A stretch of DNA of 64,000 bases, taken from Actinoplanes oryzae (lineage in GTDB: Bacteria; Actinomycetota; Actinomycetes; Mycobacteriales; Micromonosporaceae). The DNA lies in assembly GCF_030757795.1 (NCBI RefSeq), contig NZ_JAUQWH010000006.1, positions 44,405-108,404 of the forward strand. The letters run 5' to 3'. A program made the translations under genes and the position numbers. A model generated the notes under the pieces. That model did no database searches, had not been told where the DNA came from, and saw only the letters and a list, made by a program, of their open reading frames with translations. Below are positions 35,719 through 44,368 of this stretch, piece after piece (the stretch's first letter is position 1; each line of letters begins with the position of its first letter).

Positions 35719-36991
35719 TCTCGGCGACCTGCCCGCCGCCCGTCCGCTGCCGGCGACCGTACGCCGGGAGGCCCGCCGCCGCGTCCAAGCCGGTCTCACC
35801 CCCCGCTCGGGCCGGGCGGTCGTGGGTGCCGTCGCCCTCGCTGCGGCCGTCCTCGTGGTGCCGCTGGGCGCCGCCGGGCTCATGGCGGGCTCGGAGCGGC
35901 AGGGGACACCGGCGGCGGGTGCGGACAGCGGCGAGTTCCAGCCCTTCCCGTCCGAGCAGCGGTTCGCGGCGCGCGACGGTGCGCCGGAGGAGGCGGCCCG
36001 GCGCTGTACGGCAGCCGGTGGCGAGGAGTCCGCCGGGTGGCAGCCCGTGCTGACCGTCGCCGCGCGTGGCGTCACCGTCGTCGCGTACCGCACCGGGTCC
36101 GGCACGCGCTTCTGCGAACTCACGCCCGCCACGGTGGCCCTGTCTGCCACCGCGTCCGGGACCGGCGCCACCCAGGTCACGTACGTGTCGGCGCTCGGCA
36201 CCGTGGCCGGCGTGACCGACCCGGCGGTCCGGGAAGTGACCGTGGCCGACCCGGACGCCCCCGGATCGATGACCATGACCGGGGATCCGGCGGTGACCCG
36301 CGACGGCGTGTTCGTGCTTCCCAACACCTTCTCGGCGACCGTCGCCTCCCTGCGGGTCACGGCCGGCCCGGCCACGCTCTCCTGGGAGCCCGCCGATCTG
36401 CCGCGAGCCGTCACGCCCCGCATCGACCGCCCGCAGGCCGCGGGCGACCTGTCGTCGGTGACCGGCCGTGAGCTCGCCGGCTGCCTGGGCGCCGCCACGC
36501 CGCCGGTCGTGGATCCTCGGGCCTGGCAGCCGGGCGCGACGCTGACGCTCAACGACAGCGAGTCGATCGTGCTCGGCCACTATCAGGGTCTGCTCGCGGT
36601 CTGTGTCCGCCGCGGGGCCCCGGGAGTTCCCGGCGCTCCCACGGTGACGGTCGACGACGGCGGCGCGGGCAGCGGCTCGCGCAGCAGCGAGGCCGATGAG
36701 AACGCGTTCTTCTTCACGCGGACGGTCTTCTACGACTTCCGTGCCGAGGCGCAGGGCGGCTCGGCGAGCGACACGGTCGCCATCACCGGCCTGGTCAAGG
36801 ATCCGCGCGTCGCTGCCGTGAGCATCAGCCGTGCGCACCGGGCCCCGGTGACGGCGACGGTCACCGGCGGCACGTTCGTCCTGCCCGGGATCGGGCTCAA
36901 CGAGGGCACCGGACCGGACGGCGACCGCAGTCGCATCACCGCCCTCGACGCACACGGGCGGCCGCTCGGCAGCGCCCTGATCAGCACCTGA
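35711..36991 (+). CDS. Membrane-anchored protein, possible partner of the ECF factor
   Basis: A 426-residue protein: ~35 basic cytoplasmic residues, one transmembrane helix (VVGAVALAAAVLVVPLGAAGLMAG), then a large beta-rich outer domain with several cysteines (near residues 100, 135, 260 and 297). It overlaps the sigma gene. The cytoplasmic part is too short to be a standard anti-sigma domain and has no HxxxCxxC zinc motif, so if it restrains the sigma factor it does so in an unusual way. I do not recognise the outer domain. Confidence 0.65.
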   Translation: MPDLGDLPAARPLPATVRREARRRVQAGLTPRSGRAVVGAVALAAAVLVVPLGAAGLMAGSERQGTPAAGADSGEFQPFPSEQRFAARDGAPEEAARRCTAAGGEESAGWQPVLTVAARGVTVVAYRTGSGTRFCELTPATVALSATASGTGATQVTYVSALGTVAGVTDPAVREVTVADPDAPGSMTMTGDPAVTRDGVFVLPNTFSATVASLRVTAGPATLSWEPADLPRAVTPRIDRPQAAGDLSSVTGRELAGCLGAATPPVVDPRAWQPGATLTLNDSESIVLGHYQGLLAVCVRRGAPGVPGAPTVTVDDGGAGSGSRSSEADENAFFFTRTVFYDFRAEAQGGSASDTVAITGLVKDPRVAAVSISRAHRAPVTATVTGGTFVLPGIGLNEGTGPDGDRSRITALDAHGRPLGSALIST

Positions 36992-37010
36992 GCGGCGGGC
37001 GGGGCCGGAC

Positions 37011-37054
37011 ACACCGGCACCCCACGCGAGGGGTGGACGCGTGGGGTGCCGTGT
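37011..37054. terminator. Strong bidirectional hairpin
   Basis: CGGCACCCCACGCG (37015-37028) pairs perfectly with 37038-37051 around a 9-nt loop. Three more pairs are possible beyond a one-base bulge. It sits between two convergent genes (ends at 36991 and 37161), which suits a terminator for both. There is no T-run. Confidence 0.75.
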
Positions 37055-37160
37055 TCCGGGGGGCCGGGAACCGGGTTGATGCCTGGCGGGGCGGTCCCGG
37101 GGCCGGAGGTGTGGGGACTGGGCGGGCCCGGGAGCACGCGACACTCCCGGGCGGGACGGG

Positions 37161-38273
37161 TCAGGTGAAGCGGGCCGCGATCCAGGTGGCCACGGTGTCG
37201 ACCGAGGCGAAGACGGCACCGTCGTGGGTCTCGCCCTCGAGGGTGATGAACTCGACCGGCTGGCCGTACGTGCTCAGCGTGCTGACCAGGGGACCGGCGG
37301 ACAGGTCGTACGGGACGGCCTCGTCGGCGGTGCCGTGGACGATGAGGATCGGGCTGCTCGGGGCGGCGCCGCCCGGGTTGCCGTACTGGTCGAGGCGGCT
37401 GAGGACCGCGGCCGGGACCGTGCCGCCGACGACGAGCTGCGCCGGGGTGAGCGGCGCGTACGCGTCGAGGATCTCGTAGAGGCAGCCGGTGCTCAGCACC
37501 GACTTCTTGGCCTTGGCCTCGGGGGCGAGGTAGGTCTCCGGGACGAAGGTGGGCTCGATGGCGTTGATGCCGTAGAGGGCCATGACCAGGTAGCCCTGGC
37601 CGGGCGTGCCGGGGATGTCGGGGGCGATGAGGTCGAGGTTGCTGGCGGGGGCGATGGCCGCGACGCCCTTGAGGACGAGCGCGCCGTCGTAGGAGGGGGC
37701 GATCTGGTTGGCGAACAGGCCGCCCTGGCCGCCCTGGGAATGGCCGTCGATGACGTACTGGGTGCTGAGCGTGCTGTCGAGGTTGCGGGCCGCCTTGACG
37801 CTGTCGATGATCGCGCGGGCCTCGCTCAGGCCGACCAGGTACGGGTGGTTGCCGAGCGAGCCCAGCCCGGTGTAGTCGGGCGCCGCCACGGTCCAGCCGC
37901 GCTGCAGCAGCTTGGCGACGGCGGCGCGGGCCTCGGGCCAGAAGACGTCGTTGCTGGCCGAGGGTGCGCACTTGTCGGCCAGGCCGGTGGTGCCGTGGGC
38001 CCAGACGACGGTCTTGTTCGTCTTGCCGGTCTTGGGGGTCAGGATCAGGCCGGAGGCGGTGAAGCTGGCGCCGCTCGGGGTGGTGGTCAGGTACTGGATC
38101 TTCTTGCCGGTGGCGAGCGGGGAGAGCTCGGCCGGCAGGGTGGCGGTGGACTGCAGCAGGACGGTGCCGGGGGTGACCGCGGCCTGCGCCGGGGAAGCGA
38201 CGGCGACGCCGGCCACGGCCAGAACGAGCAGCTGGGTGGCGGCGACCCAGCGGCGGGGCAGGGCAAGTTTCAC
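37161..38273 (-). CDS. Secreted lipase/esterase (LIP family)
   Basis: A 370-residue secreted enzyme. The signal peptide runs to SPAQA-A near residue 31. The mature chain matches the secretory lipase (LIP) alpha/beta hydrolase family: WAHGTTGLADKCAPS, nucleophile Ser179 in DGHSQGG, acid in VHGTADEAVP and base in GETHDGAV. Two cysteines (102 and a later one in STGCLYE) may form a disulfide. It likely hydrolyses acyl esters outside the cell. Confidence 0.88.
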   Translation of the reverse strand: MKLALPRRWVAATQLLVLAVAGVAVASPAQAAVTPGTVLLQSTATLPAELSPLATGKKIQYLTTTPSGASFTASGLILTPKTGKTNKTVVWAHGTTGLADKCAPSASNDVFWPEARAAVAKLLQRGWTVAAPDYTGLGSLGNHPYLVGLSEARAIIDSVKAARNLDSTLSTQYVIDGHSQGGQGGLFANQIAPSYDGALVLKGVAAIAPASNLDLIAPDIPGTPGQGYLVMALYGINAIEPTFVPETYLAPEAKAKKSVLSTGCLYEILDAYAPLTPAQLVVGGTVPAAVLSRLDQYGNPGGAAPSSPILIVHGTADEAVPYDLSAGPLVSTLSTYGQPVEFITLEGETHDGAVFASVDTVATWIAARFT

Positions 38274-38313
38274 GTAAAGGGCCTTTCGCGGAAATTTTGG
38301 GCAGGACGGTACG

Positions 38314-38342
38314 CCTCCCCTCTTCTGACGCGAAAGGGGAGG
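38314..38342 (-). terminator. Hairpin after the serine hydrolase gene
   Basis: CCTCCCCT (38314-38321) pairs with AGGGGAGG (38335-38342), with a possible inner TTC/GAA extension. It lies just past the stop of the gene ending at 38361 and before the lipase start, so it should separate the two minus-strand units. Confidence 0.5.
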
Positions 38343-38360
38343 GGCGGGGTTGCTGGGAAA

Positions 38361-39545
38361 TCAGGCCAGGTGGTCGGCGATGCGGCGCAGGGCGGTGATC
38401 GTCTCCCGGTCGCGGGCCGGGTCGTCCTCCGTGGGCCAGGCGCTGCACTTGACGACGACCACGTCGGCGACCGGGTCGACGAAGAGGTACTGGCCGTGCA
38501 CGCCCAGGCCGGTGAAGGCCTGGAAGCAGCTGTCGCCGAGCGTCCACCACTGGTTGGCGTAGCCGTAGTGGTCGTAGCCGCTCGGGCCGAGCGCGCCGAC
38601 GGCGAGGTGGGGCAGGTCGGCGCCGCGGCTGCGGCGGGCCCAGTCGCGCGGCACGATCTGGCGCCCGGCGATGCGGCCGTCGTGCGCCATGAGCAGACCG
38701 AGCCGGGCCAGGTCGCGGGCGGTGGCGTTGAACGCGCCGGCCCCGATCGCGGTGCGCGGGTGCGAGCGGGTCAGGCCGTAGTAGGCGTCCCGCTCGGCGC
38801 CGATGCGGCGCCACAACTGCTCCGACGCGTACGCGGCCAGGGTCTGGCCCGTGGCGGCCTCCAGCACCCAGCCGAGCAGCTGCGCATCGAGTGTGGAGTA
38901 GTTGAAGCGCTCGCCGGGATTGGCGGTGCGCGGGGCGGAGCGGACGATCGCCGGCACGTCGCCGCCGTTGAGCACGGCCCGCTCGAAGGACCGGATGATG
39001 CTGCCCGGGACGTCCCAGATCTCCAGGTCGCCCACCCCGCTGCTCATGTCGAGCAGCTCGGCGATCGTCACGCCGTCGTAGGCGGTGCCCCGGAAGTCGG
39101 GCCGGTAGTCGATGACCAGGTCCTTGACGCTGCCGATGTGCCCGTCGGCCACGGCGATGCCGACCAGCATGGAGGTGACCGACTTCGAGAGCGAGAACAG
39201 CTGCATCCGGGTACGCGGCCCCGCGAACGCCCCGGGATAGCTCTCGTGCACGATGCGCCCGTGGTGCAGCACGACGAACGCGGTGGTGAACGTGCGCCGG
39301 TGCAGCTCGGCGAGGGTGTGGTCGGCGTCGTCGAAGCGGTAGGTGAGGTGGTCCAGGGGCACGGGGACCGTCGGCAGCGGCAGGAAGTCGGTGCCGCACG
39401 CGACCCGCTCGGTCGGCATGAGCCAGTTCATGTGCGTGAACGTCCACTCGTTGAGCGGGCGGCGCATGATCACGTCGCTCTGCCGCTCCCACCAGGTCGG
39501 CTCGTCGGCGTCCTGGGAGAGGGCGGGCTGTGCGGTGCTCGTCAT
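38361..39545 (-). CDS. Beta-lactamase-fold serine hydrolase (NylB/EstB-like)
   Basis: A 394-residue class C-type serine hydrolase. The SxxK motif is Ser118-Leu-Ser-Lys121 in MQLFSLSKSVT, the YST triad follows in ERFNYSTLDAQ, and the motif spacing fits 6-aminohexanoate-dimer hydrolases and esterases rather than true beta-lactamases. No signal peptide, so it is cytoplasmic and unlikely to confer antibiotic resistance. ATG 39545 has GAGGA five bases upstream. One nucleotide separates it from the upstream helical protein gene. Confidence 0.85.
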   Translation of the reverse strand: MTSTAQPALSQDADEPTWWERQSDVIMRRPLNEWTFTHMNWLMPTERVACGTDFLPLPTVPVPLDHLTYRFDDADHTLAELHRRTFTTAFVVLHHGRIVHESYPGAFAGPRTRMQLFSLSKSVTSMLVGIAVADGHIGSVKDLVIDYRPDFRGTAYDGVTIAELLDMSSGVGDLEIWDVPGSIIRSFERAVLNGGDVPAIVRSAPRTANPGERFNYSTLDAQLLGWVLEAATGQTLAAYASEQLWRRIGAERDAYYGLTRSHPRTAIGAGAFNATARDLARLGLLMAHDGRIAGRQIVPRDWARRSRGADLPHLAVGALGPSGYDHYGYANQWWTLGDSCFQAFTGLGVHGQYLFVDPVADVVVVKCSAWPTEDDPARDRETITALRRIADHLA

Positions 39546-39546
39546 G

Positions 39547-40455
39547 TCATTCCTCGCTCGGGTCGAGGGTGCGATCGGCGGGGCGGGCAAGGTCGGACAC
39601 GTTACGGAAATGGTCACGCAAGCTGAGGCCGCTCGGTTCAGCGACGGGCTCGAGATAACTGGCGAGGATGCCGAGCACGGCCATCCCGACCAGGTTGCCC
39701 GCCATCTCCGCGCCGGCGATCCCGGCGTTCGGATCGCCCAGGTGGTGCAGGGCGAAGCCCTCCGTGATCGCCGCCAGCATCATGGCGATCTGCTCCAGGG
39801 TGACGCCGGGGCGCAGCTGGAAGCCGCGGGAGGCGAAGGTGGACTCGTACGCCTTCTTCCAGGGCGCCAGCGCCCCGTCGTAGCTGCCGGCGATCGCGTC
39901 GTGGATGCCGTCGTTGCGGTCGGCGGTCGCCACCATGATCAGCTGCAGCCGGAAGAGCGGCATCCGGCAGATGGCCTGCAGCTCGGCGTGCGTGGCGCGG
40001 TCGATGGCGTCGACGAAGCTCTCCTCGTCGTCCAGCCAGGACCGGGTCTCGACGTCCGCGGCGTACTGGGGGTCGTAGCTCATCGCGTGGAACAGGAAGG
40101 TGAGCAGGTCGTTGAGGTAGTCGTCGTGGCTGGCCCAGGTCGCGCGGTAGGGCCCGTCGCCGCGCTGGCGCAGGAACGGGGGCTCAAGTTGCTCCATCTC
40201 CTTGCTGAGCGCGCGCTCCGTGAGGAACCGCAACCCCGACCAGTACTGCTTGCGTCCGGCGTCGGCGACGGCTGTCCAGTCGCACGCGCCGAGGTTCTGC
40301 TCGACGAGGTTGGCACCCGCCTTGAGGTACGAGGCCACCTTCGGTGAGTTGACCAGCGCGGCGCGTGTTGCCTCCCGGACACCCTTCACGCGGGTGACGA
40401 TGCCCGTGAAGTCCTGGTTATACGGATAGGGCAGATCTGCCTTGCCGAACGTCAT
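39547..40455 (-). CDS. Hypothetical helical protein
   Basis: A 302-residue, mainly helical, soluble protein. The C-terminal half (LEQIAMMLAAITEGFALHHLGDP and around) recalls the ligand-binding half of TetR proteins, but no N-terminal helix-turn-helix is convincing. ATG 40455 is the family-neutral choice. It is co-transcribed with the serine hydrolase and could act as its regulator or partner. I cannot assign a function. Confidence 0.6.
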   Translation of the reverse strand: MTFGKADLPYPYNQDFTGIVTRVKGVREATRAALVNSPKVASYLKAGANLVEQNLGACDWTAVADAGRKQYWSGLRFLTERALSKEMEQLEPPFLRQRGDGPYRATWASHDDYLNDLLTFLFHAMSYDPQYAADVETRSWLDDEESFVDAIDRATHAELQAICRMPLFRLQLIMVATADRNDGIHDAIAGSYDGALAPWKKAYESTFASRGFQLRPGVTLEQIAMMLAAITEGFALHHLGDPNAGIAGAEMAGNLVGMAVLGILASYLEPVAEPSGLSLRDHFRNVSDLARPADRTLDPSEE

Positions 40456-40601
40456 GCTGCGATTCTTCGGGCCATTCCCCGGCCCGGACAAGTGCGCGCG
40501 TGCGTAGTACTCGGAGGACAGGCCTCACCGTTTGCCACCAGGCGAAACTCTCACTTTAAGTGGTCGGCTAATTACGGAGAGAAATTGTCGCTGGGGTTGG
40601 G

Positions 40602-40614
40602 TATAAGTACTCCA
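40602..40614 (+). promoter_or_regulatory. Putative -10 box giving a leaderless transcript
   Basis: TATAAG at 40602-40607 lies seven bases before the ATG at 40614, and no ribosome site is seen. Transcription starting on or next to the ATG would yield a leaderless mRNA, which is common in actinomycetes. The -35 region is weak. Confidence 0.45.
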
Positions 40615-41231
40615 TGCACAGTGAAGCCCTCGTCGGCCTGCTCGGTGAACTCCCCGGCACCGAAGTGTCCGTCCGCGCCGGCGTCGTGACCGTGGCGATC
40701 CCCGCCCTGGGCGACGCGGTCCGGATCCCGATGGCCGACGTGCTGGGCTTCGAGCAGATCGTCACGCCGCTCGGCGAGCCCGGCCTCGAGCTGGGCATCC
40801 GGCGCGGCCACGAGGAGCTGCCGCTGATCGTCACCGTCGACGACGTCGTGTTCATGCCGGCGTACGCGGCGGACATGCTGGTGCCCGGGGCGGAGGTGCG
40901 GGTGCCGGCCACACCGCACCTCATCACGTACTCGGAGATGCACCGCGACGTGCGCGCCCTGGGCCGCGCCGTGGACGAGGAGGGCGTCGAGTTCGACGAG
41001 GACATGCTCGCCGCGACCCTGCTCGTGCACCGGTGCTTCCTGGCCGGGGCGGTGCGCGTCGGCCTGTGGCCCGTGCGCGTGGCGGCCTGGTGGGAGTACT
41101 CCTGGGCGCGCGTCGGCGGCGGGCTGCCCCTCGGCCCGTTCCGCCCCGACGAGGCCTGGGACCGGCTCATGGCCGACGTCACCGAGGCCCGGCGGCGTAC
41201 CACTTCCGAGCCCGTCCGCCAGGATTCCTGA
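40614..41231 (+). CDS. Hypothetical protein
   Basis: A 205-residue soluble, acidic protein that I do not recognise. It begins with a beta-rich half (VSVRAGVVTVAIPALGDAVRI) and ends in a helical half with several Trp residues. It reads as a complete gene with normal codon usage. ATG 40614 follows the -10-like box directly. No operon partner. Confidence 0.65.
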   Translation: MHSEALVGLLGELPGTEVSVRAGVVTVAIPALGDAVRIPMADVLGFEQIVTPLGEPGLELGIRRGHEELPLIVTVDDVVFMPAYAADMLVPGAEVRVPATPHLITYSEMHRDVRALGRAVDEEGVEFDEDMLAATLLVHRCFLAGAVRVGLWPVRVAAWWEYSWARVGGGLPLGPFRPDEAWDRLMADVTEARRRTTSEPVRQDS

Positions 41232-41304
41232 TTACGCCGTGTCCTCTGTGGGTAGTCGAATGGGCGTAGGCACACACCCCTGAGGCTCACGGAGGAGAAA
41301 GAAG

Positions 41305-41553
41305 ATGGCGCAGGTCACCACCACCCGTCCGACCCGTTCCGGCGTTTCCGCGGCGCGCGTCTGCACCATTCTGGGCTTCGTCTTCGCGGCGATCGCGATT
41401 CTGTTCTTCCCGCTTCTGTTCGGGCTCGCGGGCCTCGTTCTCGGCATCGTCGGCGGCGCGCTCGGCGACCGGCCCCTCGGCTGGTACGCGGCCGCGGCCG
41501 GCGTCGCGGGTGGTGCGCTCGGCATGCTCCTCGCCGCGCTGCTCATCTCCTGA
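41305..41553 (+). CDS. Small membrane protein, DUF4190-like
   Basis: An 82-residue protein with two hydrophobic helices (CTILGFVFAAIAILFFPLLFG and the Gly/Ala-rich AAGVAGGALGMLLAALLIS) and a short polar head. A strong GGAGGAG precedes ATG 41305. Small two-helix proteins of this type are common in actinomycetes and have no defined role. Confidence 0.75.
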   Translation: MAQVTTTRPTRSGVSAARVCTILGFVFAAIAILFFPLLFGLAGLVLGIVGGALGDRPLGWYAAAAGVAGGALGMLLAALLIS

Positions 41554-41758
41554 TCCTCCCTACCTGCCCGGTAACCCCCCCGCCGGGCTCGCGCGGGTCG
41601 CGCCACCACCTGCCCCGGTGGCGCGGCCCGCGTTCTTTCGCGGCGTGCGCGCCCTTCCGGCGTGCGCGTCGCTCCCGCCCTTCCGGCGTGCGCGCGTTCG
41701 TTCCGCGCGCGTGCGCGCGTTCGCTCTCCGCGCGCGCCGCTCCCGTCGTTCCGCGCCC

Positions 41759-41890
41759 GGGCCGCGTTCGTTCTCCGCGCGGGCCGCGTTCGCTCTCCGC
41801 GCGGGCCGCGATCGTTTTCCGCGCGGGCCGCGTTCGCTCTCCGCGCGGGCCGCGATCGTTTTCCGCGCGGGCCGCGTTCGCTTGATCACC
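41759..41890. repeat. 22-bp tandem repeat, six copies
   Basis: GGGCCGCG starts a 22-bp unit at 41759, 41781, 41803, 41825, 41847 and 41869; the variable core is TTCG/ATCG followed by YTYTCCGCGC. Decayed copies extend back to about 41640. It fills most of the 387-base gap 41554-41940 before the LacI gene; I see no gene in this gap. Confidence 0.9.
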
Positions 41891-41940
41891 TGTCCGGAAG
41901 GTAGGTTGGCGGAAACTTTCGGCGGTGGGGGGAGTGCGTC

Positions 41941-42951
41941 ATGGCGGAGCGGAGCCGGTCGGCCGGACGTGCCCCCACCCTGGACGAGGTCGCCCACCGC
42001 GCCGGCGTCGGCCGCGGCACGGTCTCCCGGGTCGTCAACGGCTCGGCGCAGGTCAGCGCCCAGGCGCGCGCCGCCGTCGAGACCGCGATCGCCGAGCTCG
42101 GCTACGTGCCCAACCAGGCCGCCCGCGCCCTCGTCCGCCAGCGCACCGACTCGATCGCCCTGGTCGTCTTCGAGTCCGGCGAGCGCTTCTTCGCCGAGCC
42201 GTTCTTCGGCCGCATCGTCCAGTCGATCTCCACCGGGCTCGTCGACCGCGGCCTGCAGATGGTGCTGATGATCGCCCAGGCCCCGCACGAGCGCCGCCGG
42301 CTGGAGGGCTATCTGACCCGCCAGCACGTCGACGGCGCCCTGCTGCTCTCGCTGCACGGGACGGACCCGCTGCCGGTCCAGCTCGAGGGGCGCGGCGTCG
42401 CCACGGTGCGCGCCGGCCGCCCCACGGGCGGGGACAGCTGCTGCTTCGTCGACGCCGACAACCGCGGCGGGGCCCGGGCCGCCGTCGGCTATCTGCGTGC
42501 CAAGGGGCGGACGAAGATCGCCACGATCGCCGGCCCGCAGGACATGGCGCCGGGCATCGCGCGGCTCGTGGGCTTCCACGACGAGGCCGGGGCGGGCCCG
42601 GTGGCGTACGGGGACTTCAGCGAGGAGAGCGGCGCCGCGGCCATGGCGAAGCTGCTCGACACCGACCCCGACCTGGACGCGGTCTTCGCCGCGTCGGACA
42701 CCATGGCGGCGGGCGCGCTGCGCGTGCTGCGCGAGCGCGGCATCCGCACGCCCGACCAGATCGCCGTGGTCGGCTTCGACGACTCCGTGGTGGCGCGGCA
42801 CACCGATCCGCCGCTGACCAGCGTGCACCAGCCGATCGAGGAGATGGGCCAGGAGATGGTCCGCCTGCTCCTCGCCAAGATCGACGGCGACCCGCTGCCC
42901 GCCACGGAGATCGTCCTCGACACCCAGCTCGTCGTCCGCGGCTCCGCCTGA
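41941..42951 (+). CDS. LacI-family transcriptional regulator
   Basis: A 336-residue repressor. The LacI headpiece is present (PTLDEVAHRAGVGRGTVSRVVNGSAQVSAQARAAV, hinge QAARALVRQRT), followed by the two-lobed sugar-binding domain (SDTMAAGALRVLRERGIRTPDQIAVVGFDDS). No sugar transporter or glycosidase is adjacent, so its regulon is elsewhere. The 22-bp repeat array ends 50 bp upstream of its ATG and may overlap its control region. Confidence 0.9.
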   Translation: MAERSRSAGRAPTLDEVAHRAGVGRGTVSRVVNGSAQVSAQARAAVETAIAELGYVPNQAARALVRQRTDSIALVVFESGERFFAEPFFGRIVQSISTGLVDRGLQMVLMIAQAPHERRRLEGYLTRQHVDGALLLSLHGTDPLPVQLEGRGVATVRAGRPTGGDSCCFVDADNRGGARAAVGYLRAKGRTKIATIAGPQDMAPGIARLVGFHDEAGAGPVAYGDFSEESGAAAMAKLLDTDPDLDAVFAASDTMAAGALRVLRERGIRTPDQIAVVGFDDSVVARHTDPPLTSVHQPIEEMGQEMVRLLLAKIDGDPLPATEIVLDTQLVVRGSA

Positions 42952-43006
42952 GGCCTCTTTGAAACAGGCCCTGAGTTCCGGGCCCCGGCCGCTCGGCCGC
43001 GATCGC

Positions 43007-43079
43007 GCTTGCGTCGGCCCGCTGAGCGGCGCACTCGTGCTTGCGTCGGCCCGCTGAGCGGCGCGCTCGTGCTTGCGTC
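43007..43079. repeat. 32-bp tandem repeat, 2.3 copies, convergent gap
   Basis: GCTTGCGTC begins units at 43007, 43039 and 43071. The array lies between the convergent LacI and DUF4037-like genes and runs into the last codons of the latter. Confidence 0.8.
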
Positions 43080-44130
43080 AGGTGGCCGGACGCTGCGTGG
43101 CGGCGATGAGGGCTCGGCAGGTGGCCGGGCTGCTGAGGGCGTCGGTGCTGTCGACGAACTGGTCGATCGCGCCGAAGCCCGCCTCCGCCGTCAGGGCTGC
43201 CGCGAAGCGGCCCGCGTCGATCACCGGGTAGGGGCGGTCGAAGTACGGCCGCCGCCGCGGATCCACCGGCGCGGCGAGTCCGAGCTCGTTCTGCCGCCGG
43301 CCGGCCGCCTCGTACGCCGTGCACAGCGCCGCCTGCCGCCGCATCGGATCCGCGGTGCCCACCGCCTCGCGCAGGGCGGCGGCGACGGGATCCACGCCCG
43401 GCAGCGCGGCGAACGCGGTGCCCAGCCACTTCTGGTACGGCGGGTAGCGCCGTTCCAGCAGCAGGAAGAGCCGCATCACGTCGCGCGCCAGCCGCCCCGC
43501 GAGCACCCGGCTGCCCAGGTCGTCGCCGGCCTCGGCGGTGCGCCCGACGAAGGCCTCCTCCTGGGCGATGCGGGTCCACTGCGCCGCGAGGACGTACCGC
43601 CAGACGTCGCGGGGGTACCAGCGCAACCGTTCGCGCAGCGCGGTCAGCTCACCGGTCGCGTCGTGGAACACCGCGCCGCCCGTCGCCTCGGCGAGCCGCT
43701 GGGCGGGCGTGGCCAGCCAGTCCCGGACGCGAAGATCCCGGCGGGCGTCGAAGCCCAGCTGCTCGCGGCTCCACGAGCCCACGTCGGTCAACACGACCCG
43801 GTGCGCGACCGGGCCCGTCGTCGCCGTCATGACCCGCACCCGGGCACCGGGCGGCTCGAAGTGGGTGGGCCAGCCCCGCACCTCCCGGGGCAGCCGGGCC
43901 GAGAGCAGCTCCGACACCTCCCGGGCGGCGGGCGCCGGCAGGAACAGCTCCAGCCGCGGGCCCCAGTCGTGGTCGACGGACCGGGGCGAGTCGAATCCCA
44001 GCACCTCGGATCCGGGTCCGATGCGCGCCGCCGCGTACACGAGCCGGGGGAAGGCCTCGGTCAGCAGCGGGCGGACGGCCTCGACGTAGAACGCGCGGCA
44101 GAGCTCCAGCCCGGGGAGGAAGGTGGCCAC
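43078..44130 (-). CDS. DUF4037 protein with nucleotidyltransferase-like start
   Basis: A 350-residue protein. The N-terminal GSEVLGFDSPRSVDHDWGPRLELFL resembles the G-S...D-x-D strand of nucleotidyltransferases, and the long helical remainder (RDVWRYVLAAQWTRIAQEEAFVGRTAE) matches DUF4037. Members may move nucleotides onto small acceptors; no reaction is proven. It stands alone between the LacI and XRE genes. Confidence 0.78.
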   Translation of the reverse strand: MATFLPGLELCRAFYVEAVRPLLTEAFPRLVYAAARIGPGSEVLGFDSPRSVDHDWGPRLELFLPAPAAREVSELLSARLPREVRGWPTHFEPPGARVRVMTATTGPVAHRVVLTDVGSWSREQLGFDARRDLRVRDWLATPAQRLAEATGGAVFHDATGELTALRERLRWYPRDVWRYVLAAQWTRIAQEEAFVGRTAEAGDDLGSRVLAGRLARDVMRLFLLLERRYPPYQKWLGTAFAALPGVDPVAAALREAVGTADPMRRQAALCTAYEAAGRRQNELGLAAPVDPRRRPYFDRPYPVIDAGRFAAALTAEAGFGAIDQFVDSTDALSSPATCRALIAATQRPAT

Positions 44131-44155
44131 CCGGTCACCCTAGGGGCGGGCGCAA

Positions 44156-44368
44156 TCAGGTTTCGTCGTCGACCCATTCGAGCAGGTCGCCGGGCTGGCA
44201 GCCGAGGACCCGGCACATGGCCTCGAGGGTGCTGAAGCGGACCGCCTTGGCGCGGCCGTTCTTGAGGACCGCGACGTTCGCGGGGGTGAGGCCGACCCGG
44301 TCGGCGAACTCGCCGACGCTCATCTTGCGCTTGGCCAGCTCGACGTCGATGCGGACCACGATGGGCAT
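44156..44368 (-). CDS. Small XRE-family regulator
   Basis: A 70-residue Cro/C1-type helix-turn-helix protein (MSVGEFADRVGLTPANVAVLKNGRAKAVRFSTLEAMCRVL) with the GCQPGDLLEW tail typical of YozG-like regulators. Its ATG overlaps the stop of the DUF2975 gene (TGATG), the usual pairing of these two families. It probably controls its own promoter through the palindrome at 44872. Confidence 0.88.
   Translation of the reverse strand: MPIVVRIDVELAKRKMSVGEFADRVGLTPANVAVLKNGRAKAVRFSTLEAMCRVLGCQPGDLLEWVDDET

Noticed and set aside
38361..39545. Beta-lactamase resistance gene
   Set aside because: There is no export signal, and the motifs fit amide or ester hydrolases of the NylB/EstB kind better.
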